This document shows, in pieces, positions 57,165 to 64,000 of a stretch of 64,000 nt of DNA. Position 1 is the stretch's first letter. Every line of letters begins with the position of its first letter. The notes beneath the pieces are model-generated. The model saw only the letters and a list, made by a program, of their open reading frames with translations. It did not search any database and was not told where the DNA came from. Both the position numbers and the translations under genes were made by a program. Origin of the DNA: Serpula lacrymans var. lacrymans S7.9 (lineage: Eukaryota > Basidiomycota > Agaricomycetes > Boletales > Serpulaceae); assembly GCF_000218685.1 (NCBI RefSeq), contig NW_006763294.1, positions 1,250,534 to 1,314,533 on the forward strand, written 5' to 3'.

Positions 57165-58587
57165 ATGTCAGTTGTATTACCAGGATGTCTGTCTGCACCA
57201 CTCGCGCTTGGTATGTTTTGTCGTAATTTGTTCGTGTAAAACACGCTGATAATTGTCCTGTAGTTAATGAATGCCCTTGGTTGTCCACGTTCCTGTTGTT
57301 GGTTGGCGCCTTGACGTTCACGCGTTTTGCAATCAAGACCGTTTTGGTATTCGCTCAGACATTCATTCTTCCTGGAAAAAACGTACAGTCCGCGTTTCTC
57401 TCTCTCATCACCTTCTGTTAATAATCCTTATCTCCAGCTTAAGCAATTCGCTGCTAAGAAGGGTTCTTGGGCAGGTAAATTCTGCTTTGTTACCTTCGAG
57501 CTGGTCACATGCTCATTGATGGAATAGTCATCACTGGAGCATCTGATGGTATTGGCCGGGAGTTTGCATTGCAGCTCGCTCGAAAGGGCTTCAACATTCT
57601 TCTGGTCGCGCGGAATAATGTCATGCTTACTGCTGTCGCAGAGGAGATTGGTATGTTACAGTCACTGTGAATTCTGCGTCGTTGTTCTTATAAATGCTCC
57701 CTAAGCTAGCAAATGTAGTCCTTCGGTGGAGACTAAGATTCAGTTAATTGACTTCTCCAAAAAGGATGAAGCTGCATATGAGGGTCTGAAATCTACTATG
57801 GCAGAGTTGGATATTGGCATTTTGAGTAAGTGACACGCATAGTGTTGAAAACTTATCGAGTTTAAATTCACAATATTTTGTGTGTACGTTCGTTTAGTCA
57901 ACTGTGTGGGCAAATCACATACCATGCCGACTTACTTTGTCGAAATACCCACCCAAGACATAGAGGATATCGTGGCGATTAACATCAACGCAACTATGCG
58001 CGTCACGTCCCTAGTCCTTCCTGGTATGATACAACGGTACGTTATGTCACCAGGCTTTTCTTTAGCATGGCTCATTCGAACTGAGTAGAAAACGTGGTTT
58101 GATCCTGAACTTGGGGTCATTTGCTGGCTCTATCCCGTCACCTATGCTTGCGCCCTACTCTGCCACCAAATCCTTCGTATCCACATTTAGCAGCGCTCTT
58201 CAAGAGGAAGTCAAGTCTCATAATATTATTGTTCACCATCTCAACACATACTTTGTTGTGAGTTACGCCCCTTTGCTTTCTATATAACAGCCTGACGTCC
58301 GAATGCTATAGGTGTCCAAAATGTCCAATATCCGCAGAGCATCCTTATTTGTTCCGCTTCCCGCTGACTACGTTCGAGCTGCATTGTCCAAGATTTCTCT
58401 TTCTTGCGGAGCAGCCCATACGAACCGACCTGGGACATTGACGCCTTACTGGAGCCATGCGGTTCTTGATTATCTGATTCATGTCGTTGGAATCAAGAGC
58501 CTCTTCATCGGCTATACACATGGGCTACATAAATCCATCCGGAAACGCGCACTACGTAAACTGGAGAGAGAATCCAAGAAGCAGTAG
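57165..58587 (+). CDS. IFA38: Very-long-chain 3-oxoacyl-CoA reductase (Ifa38-like)
   Basis: The first exon encodes [15 protein letters not shown]. An amino-terminal membrane segment follows ([19 protein letters not shown]). The short-chain dehydrogenase core has [20 protein letters not shown] (NADPH site), [28 protein letters not shown] (catalytic Ser) and the YSATK catalytic Tyr/Lys. The C-terminal part has [18 protein letters not shown] and a basic tail ending ESKKQ. It performs the second step of fatty-acid elongation in the ER membrane. The Lys-rich end only loosely resembles a dilysine retrieval signal. Seven or so short introns split the gene, and all key residues are present. Confidence 0.93.
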
Positions 58588-58965
58588 CGAGAATTGGCAA
58601 TTTAATCGCTCGGAAATGCATTCTCAGGCTCGGTGATGGCGTGGATTTGTACATGAAAAGAATGCCTTAATAGCTGTCTTGTTCTCGGCGTGTGTGCAGA
58701 CATTTATAGTGTTCACATTGTTGCATTGCTTGTTTCATGAGCTGGTATTGTGCTTGTATAGGCGTGTAAAGGGGCCTTTCCCTGAATAGCGGGCGTGGGA
58801 AGATGTGTAAAATCTGAGATTGGACTGTGCAACGAGGATGCGGCATTGCAACTCCAGCCCACCAGCCTTGCCACAACCCGTCCAAAGGCAGGCAGACGAG
58901 CGAGTGTTAGGTCCTTTTTGCTCATCGACCACGACGACCTCCACGGTGTAAACTGTCCACCAACG
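58588..58965. other. Intergenic, SPA2 upstream region
   Basis: About 380 bases between two plus-strand genes. No frame is supported; presumably the 3' end of the reductase transcript and the SPA2 promoter. Confidence 0.5.
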
Positions 58966-61900
58966 ATGAAGCGCGTCCAATCCACCCGTTCGTCGTCGCC
59001 AACACCAACAACGTTCTCTGGCATTTCCAATTATCGCACGGAATCCTATCGCCCCATCAGAGATAAAAGCAGCAATGCACCTGCTATGCCGTCGCTTGAC
59101 CCACGCTTCGTTGCGAGGACTCACTTTGACGAGCTATCTCGTTATTTGGCATCATATCTTGCAAGGGGTATGTCTAATCGGCTCGTGCGATCGTTTGTCT
59201 CTCATTCCTTTGTGCTTTCTTTGTTTCTCTAGCCGCCCCAAATTCCCGATCCACTGCCAGGCAGAAACTCACACGTTTGACCAGACAGCAGTTCCAAGAA
59301 CTTTCCACCGATGTATATGATGAGCTTGTACGCCGTAAGAAGAATACAACCGATAATGAAGGTATGTAGGAATGAAGCTCGTCTATCACCAAATACAAAT
59401 ACCTAAACTCGTATCTCGTCGTAGTTCCATTTCTACCCGTCCGTGACGACTTTCACCCCAAGAGAAATCAAGCGCGACAGAAGCTCGCAACACTCCCAAC
59501 CTCGAGGTTTGAGGACCTATCTAGTGACGTGTATTTCGAGTTAGCACGGAGATACCCGGAATTCAAGGACGAGGTAATTCGCTGTCCCTCTAAGACAATC
59601 GAACTGACTGGCAAACTTTGCTAGGTTTCTGATGGCGGCCTGGCGTCTCCAGCTTCAGCATACGACGATGTTCCATCCCCAGATTTTCATGCTACCTCTC
59701 GTCCCAACATCCCCACACCACCTTCAAACATTCGCTCAGGACGGGTTTCTGAGGACCGAGGGATGGACAGTGGTTATGGCGGGAGCTCTTTGGGGCGAAG
59801 GCCAAGCGATGATGGCTTTGGAAGGCGAAAGGCAAGCGACGATGAGTTCCCTCCACCTCGCCGCAGTGAAGATGCATACAATGCTATGGGCCGATCCAGT
59901 GAAGACACAGCCTTCTCAAGAAGGAAAGCTTCTCAGGATATACCTCGAAAATCTGATGAGCGTGATCGTGATTTCGGTCGTAGACCTAGTGCCTCTGCAA
60001 GTATACACAGTGATTCTACTGGCACAACGAACGCCCAGAGTTCCACGGCAACCACTGGAATGATCATACCCAACAAGAGTACGATTGCTGAAGAAGATAT
60101 CGAAGTTCCATACGGGAGAGAGATCAGAGACAGCGCTGGGACGGCTGTTGATGAGCGGGACAAGAGTCAAGAAAGGAGCAGAGAATTGGATATGGATGGC
60201 GTAACTGATGGCGAACGCGAGAATGGGGAGTACGCGAATTCAAGGAGCCCCTTGGGCGGCCTTAATGGATTGAGTGCGCGCCTGAGAGGCGTTGACGTTG
60301 ATGAAGATGATAATGGAGGAGCACGAAGCGGCGAAGATTATTTCGACAAGGTCTCTCTGGGAAGGACCTCTATTACATCAGACCGATCGGCTGGTGCTTC
60401 GGGTATGGGATCGAGACTGTTTTCAGGACGTATGAGCGTTGGGGGCGAGGAGCACGAGAGACTACGACGCGACTACGAATACAAGATCGCCACCATGCAA
60501 AGCCGAATTACATCGCTAGAACGAGACTTAGGGAATTCTGAAGGACGAGAACAACAGTTACTAGACAGCCAGGAGCGCGTCAAGCAACTGGAAGAAGACC
60601 TTGATGGTTTCCGCAGGGTACGTTAATGCTGAGGTTTGAATTATTGTGCTTGCTCTTGATATACCTTGACTTTCTGTTTCAGAGGGCTGAAGAACAAAGT
60701 ACTGCGATGCGGTCCTTACAGAAGGAACTGGATGATCTACGCGAACTTCGGGCTCGCGAGAAAGAGCGAGAAGTAAGGCGAACTCAAGACGATGAAGAGG
60801 AGCTACAAATACTGCGGGACCGATGTGAGCGTCTGGAAGAGGAACGAGGTAATTATAAAGCAAGGGTGCGTGCTACTTGTCTAGTTCGTTGCTTTCAAAC
60901 TGAACTTTCTCATAGGATGACACCGAGATTGTGGATCAGCTCCGTACTGATATGGAAGGCCTATTGACTGAACTGTCAGACTTATCCCGTCGGAATGACG
61001 AGCTGATGACTGCTAAAGACTCAGATCTTATCATCATTCGCGACCTTGATAGCCAGCTCAAGGATTACAAGCGAAAATACGAACAGGCCAAGACTGAGCT
61101 AAGAAGTGTAAAAGGTAATGTCCACATCACTGACTCGGATTTTCACGGTTTCTGATCATTGTATGCCTTGCTTATTCATAGCGACGTCGCAACTCTTCTT
61201 GCAAGCTCCGAAGTCCGACGATCAGCTTCCTATGTCTTCCGATGGTGGTCTTCTCGATATCCATGTTACCGCTTTTGTTTCTGCTACTGACGGTCTCCTT
61301 ACTGCTGCTCGATCGAATGCACCCACGCGGGTCCTAACTCCCATGAAAGCTGTGGTGACTTCAGTAACTGCCATCATCGAAGATGTTCGTTCGTATGAGC
61401 AACGGCCCCAGCGATCTGACATCGACATCGAGAACCTGCGATCGCTCCGTGAGCGCGCAGAAGCCACTCTCAGTAACCTCGCTACTGCCTCCAAGACACA
61501 TGCTACTAGTTCAGGCATGTCCCCTGTCAGTCTACTGGACGCCGCTGCTAGCCATGTATCGGCGACTGTGACGGAAATTGGTAGATTGATATCTATACGG
61601 AAAGCTACAAAGAGTGAACAGGAGGAGTTCTTGTCTTCCCCTCATATGTCCAGTTCCACATCATTTTCCCCGTCTCTGCGGTCTATAGATGAAATTAGAT
61701 TGTTGCACGAACGGAAGTTGAGCAGCTCAAGCTCAAAGCGTTCTGACGGCTATTCTTCGCCCCTTGCCAATTCTTCACGTTTTGCGGAGCCGCAGAACCG
61801 CAGGGCTCCTTCCGAGCATTCAAGTTCACAAACCACTTCTCCGCCTCCGATCTTTGATAGATCACCGGTAGTCGGTGCTGGCGGTGTTATCAGCGATGAT

Positions 61901-62319
61901 TCAGCTGTGCCAGAGGATGCTTGGGCTGAGCTCAGGGTAAGTAAGCTTCGTTTTACTTCTTATTCCCTCTTTCACTCACTTGTGCATTTCAGCCTTATCT
62001 TGAGGAGCAGACGGAATCGATCGTGTACGCTATCCAGAGTGTACTGTCAGGAGTCCGCAGCCCCGTTCCCTCACCCACGCTTAACGAAAATCTCACTCAA
62101 ATCATAACCATTGTGTCCAGTATTGTTGCCGTTTGCAACGACAACCTTCCTCCTGCCTCCGCACAGCAGGGTAATGAGATCCTACAGGAACTCAGCGATC
62201 ATGCTAACAAGCTCAGCGAGGTTCAGGCATTGCCTGAAGTAACGAAAGAGTCACGACAGATCATGGCAAAGTCGAGCTTTGCGGTGGCTAACGCGATGAA
62301 GGGATTGATGAAGTTATGA
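58966..62319 (+). CDS. SPA2: SPA2-like cell polarity scaffold
   Basis: Eight exons join in phase: 58966-59167, 59233-59361, 59425-59573, 59625-60617, 60683-60865, 60916-61114, 61182-61936 and 61993-62319. The amino-terminus has two GIT/SHD repeats (RQKLTRLTRQQFQELSTDVY then DELVRR, and RQKLATLPTSRFEDLSSDVY then FELARR). A Ser/Arg-rich disordered region with short repeats (RRPSDDG, RRKASDD, RRKASQD) follows. Then come a coiled coil over about residues 450-640 and a helical C-terminal domain (NENLTQIITIVSSIVAVCND) like that of Spa2/GIT proteins. Spa2 organises actin and MAPK factors at hyphal tips as part of the polarisome. Confidence 0.92.
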
Positions 62320-62456
62320 TGATGTCTGTTATGCTATGTACTACCCTTTGTCTGTATTCTAATTGGATAATTCGTACTTCGGAACTTACAGACCGTCCTT
62401 TGCGATGTTGTTTGCTACATGTATGGTATATATAAGTGCAAAAGATTCCTATGGCA

Positions 62457-64000
62457 TCACATTAAACATCCACCAAAGATGGCTTGCATTTCTTCTGCCA
62501 GCTTCGCATGGTCAACCTCTGACATGCTAGTTTGATCTCCTGGAACATGGAGAGGGTCCAGAGTACCACCGCCGTTATTGTCGACCAGAGGCTTGACTGA
62601 TTCCCAGAACTCATTGAAGTCCATATCAACCAACCCATTTTGGATGACGGTAGAGTCCATAGGAATTTGCGTGCCATCTTCCCGTGGACCACCCATACCA
62701 CCAGAGAAAATAGCGTCGAGATCATGAAAGTATTTGTCGAAATCTTCAGAGAATGAACCGTCAGATGGGGGAAGTAAATCGATGTCGCTATGAAGAGCGT
62801 GCTCGATTTCGTCACCGATAGCTCCATCTGAATCTGACATGAGTGCATCAGACTCGGGAACATCTTCCATGCTTTCGTCTCCAGATGGCAGAAGAGACGG
62901 ACTTGTGGGTGGGAGAGGAGATGAAGGTGGTAGCGGGCTGGAGCGATACCGCATAGTATCGTCGTCATCAAACTCGCCCTCCGACTGTGTCGATGTGTCA
63001 GTGTCTGGGGTATGCTCGTTACCGTTGCTGTTGAGCGCATCATTGGAGGCCGGGGTTGGTACATCGAGATCTTGGAGAGCCTTGTCTAACTCTCTTGTAA
63101 GTACGTCTTCTTCAGGGTCTAGGTCACGCTCTTGATACCACTTTTCGATATTTCGATTCGTGGTAAGGACTTGTATTGGTGATATTTTTGAAGTGGATGC
63201 TATCCGATTGCGAGGCGTAAATAGAGGGGTGTTGAATATGCTGTCAAGCTTTTTGCCCAGAGATTTGGGCGTTGGACTGAAAAGTGGGGATGGGCCATCT
63301 ATGTCTGTCTTGAAAGAAGGTGAACTGAGAGAGCGGGTTCTCCGAGGAGGAGTGCTTGGAGGTACAAGAGTTGACGTGATCGGACTCGAGGGAGTCATAA
63401 CAGAAACATCGGATGCAAAAACAGGGAGAGAAGACGTGCTCGCCGTTCGATGGAGCGTTTCTTGCGACGCAAAACCGTCAGCTTGACTCGATGATGGAAT
63501 ATCAGTGGGATAGTGCTCCCTTTCCGTGTCACTATTTTGCACAACTGTCCGTGATCCACCTGTAGATCTCCGTGGTCGCTTCTTACGAGCTTTCCTGGCT
63601 TCTTCCAAGAGAGAAAGTCGCTCTTCTGCCTCCTTTGACAAGCGAGGCTGCGTTGCTGTACTCGTACGTGCCCACTCAGGAACAACGTAGCGCTTTTGCG
63701 ACTTGGTAGGAACGGCAGAAGAGGTTTCAGAATCAGAGGTCATACGCGACGTTGATGTTTCAGAAGAAGTTCGAATAAGCTGCCGTGGAGGTGAGGAGCG
63801 CGGATGAAACATAGCCGCATGGTAAGAGCTGTATGAAGAGATATACGAATGCCCATAATCGAAATCTGAGTGTACGTGCCGCTTGTGTAGAGCTGAACCC
63901 GACGACGGTGCTGTGATGAAGCCATTGGCATTCCGGCGGTTATTCGAATTTTGGGCGCGTTTTTTCGCTGCTTCACGCTCTTGTTCTTCCATAAAGTCAC
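62457..64000 (-). CDS. Disordered hypothetical protein, 5' end beyond the window
   Basis: One uninterrupted frame of 511 codons from the ATG at 63992; the frame is still open upstream to the window edge, so the true start may lie outside. Features are a basic patch (EEARKARKKRPRRSTGG), a KRYVVPEWARTSTATQPRLS segment, Ser/Thr/Pro-rich regions, acidic stretches, and a short helical C-terminus (HAKLAEEMQAIFGGCLM). It is mostly disordered. I do not recognise it. It is convergent with SPA2, with 137 bases between stop codons. Confidence 0.8.
   Translation of the reverse strand, partial: DFMEEQEREAAKKRAQNSNNRRNANGFITAPSSGSALHKRHVHSDFDYGHSYISSYSSYHAAMFHPRSSPPRQLIRTSSETSTSRMTSDSETSSAVPTKSQKRYVVPEWARTSTATQPRLSKEAEERLSLLEEARKARKKRPRRSTGGSRTVVQNSDTEREHYPTDIPSSSQADGFASQETLHRTASTSSLPVFASDVSVMTPSSPITSTLVPPSTPPRRTRSLSSPSFKTDIDGPSPLFSPTPKSLGKKLDSIFNTPLFTPRNRIASTSKISPIQVLTTNRNIEKWYQERDLDPEEDVLTRELDKALQDLDVPTPASNDALNSNGNEHTPDTDTSTQSEGEFDDDDTMRYRSSPLPPSSPLPPTSPSLLPSGDESMEDVPESDALMSDSDGAIGDEIEHALHSDIDLLPPSDGSFSEDFDKYFHDLDAIFSGGMGGPREDGTQIPMDSTVIQNGLVDMDFNEFWESVKPLVDNNGGGTLDPLHVPGDQTSMSEVDHAKLAEEMQAIFGGCLM

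Noticed and set aside
58713..59124. Minus-strand frames overlapping the SPA2 start
   Set aside because: They are antisense shadows of the SPA2 first exon and its upstream region.
62839..63486. Plus-strand frames inside the hypothetical gene at 62457-64000
   Set aside because: They are mirror frames of the long Ser-rich minus-strand frame.

Overview
The window is nuclear DNA of a filamentous basidiomycete, most likely an Agaricomycete. Genes are broken by many 50-60 bp GT-AG introns. The left half is packed with Copia, chromodomain-type Gypsy, Harbinger and Helitron debris. A FunK1-type kinase, a family expanded in mushrooms, is present. The species cannot be told from the sequence alone.

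Positions 1-33,610 are a transposon graveyard. From left to right there is one arm of a >1.3 kb dispersed repeat, an AT-rich stretch with a tRNA-derived sequence, a Gypsy solo LTR, and a dead Copia on the minus strand (4,040-9,750). That Copia was hit by a 629 bp solo LTR and by a 1.7 kb long-TIR element. Next comes a deep nest: Copia-1 (9,751-24,133) contains Gypsy-1, and Gypsy-1 contains the young Gypsy-2. The integrase of Copia-1 also carries a 228 bp solo LTR that holds a complete tRNA-Thr-like cloverleaf. The 3' LTR of Copia-1 abuts and supplies the last codons of a FunK1 kinase gene (24,090-26,501). A dead Harbinger transposase, a Myb/SANT-like gene, helicase fragments, the second (inverted) arm of the dispersed repeat and a Helitron helicase tail follow, ending at an ATT microsatellite.

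Positions 33,850-64,000 are a gene-dense, repeat-poor arm of mostly housekeeping genes: a Drs2-like P4-ATPase flippase, ATG7 (autophagy E1), an EgtB-like ergothioneine enzyme, a decayed hypothetical gene, a TatD-like hydrolase, TRM5 (tRNA m1G37 methyltransferase), a large orphan gene, an aromatic amino acid decarboxylase, the very-long-chain 3-oxoacyl-CoA reductase, the polarity scaffold SPA2, and a disordered hypothetical protein that runs to the window edge. The genes are transcribed independently, with several convergent (ATPase/ATG7, orphan/decarboxylase, SPA2/hypothetical) and divergent (TatD/TRM5, decarboxylase/reductase) pairs.

The most unusual signal is the LTR with an embedded tRNA-like Pol III promoter unit (20,561-20,788). 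Other notable points are the Copia start codon lying inside the primer-binding site, the long-TIR element with a tandem-repeat core, the Egt1-like gene without a recognisable methyltransferase half, and a decayed duplicate of the orphan gene's 5' end. Intron and exon limits were read by eye from splice signals and protein continuity.
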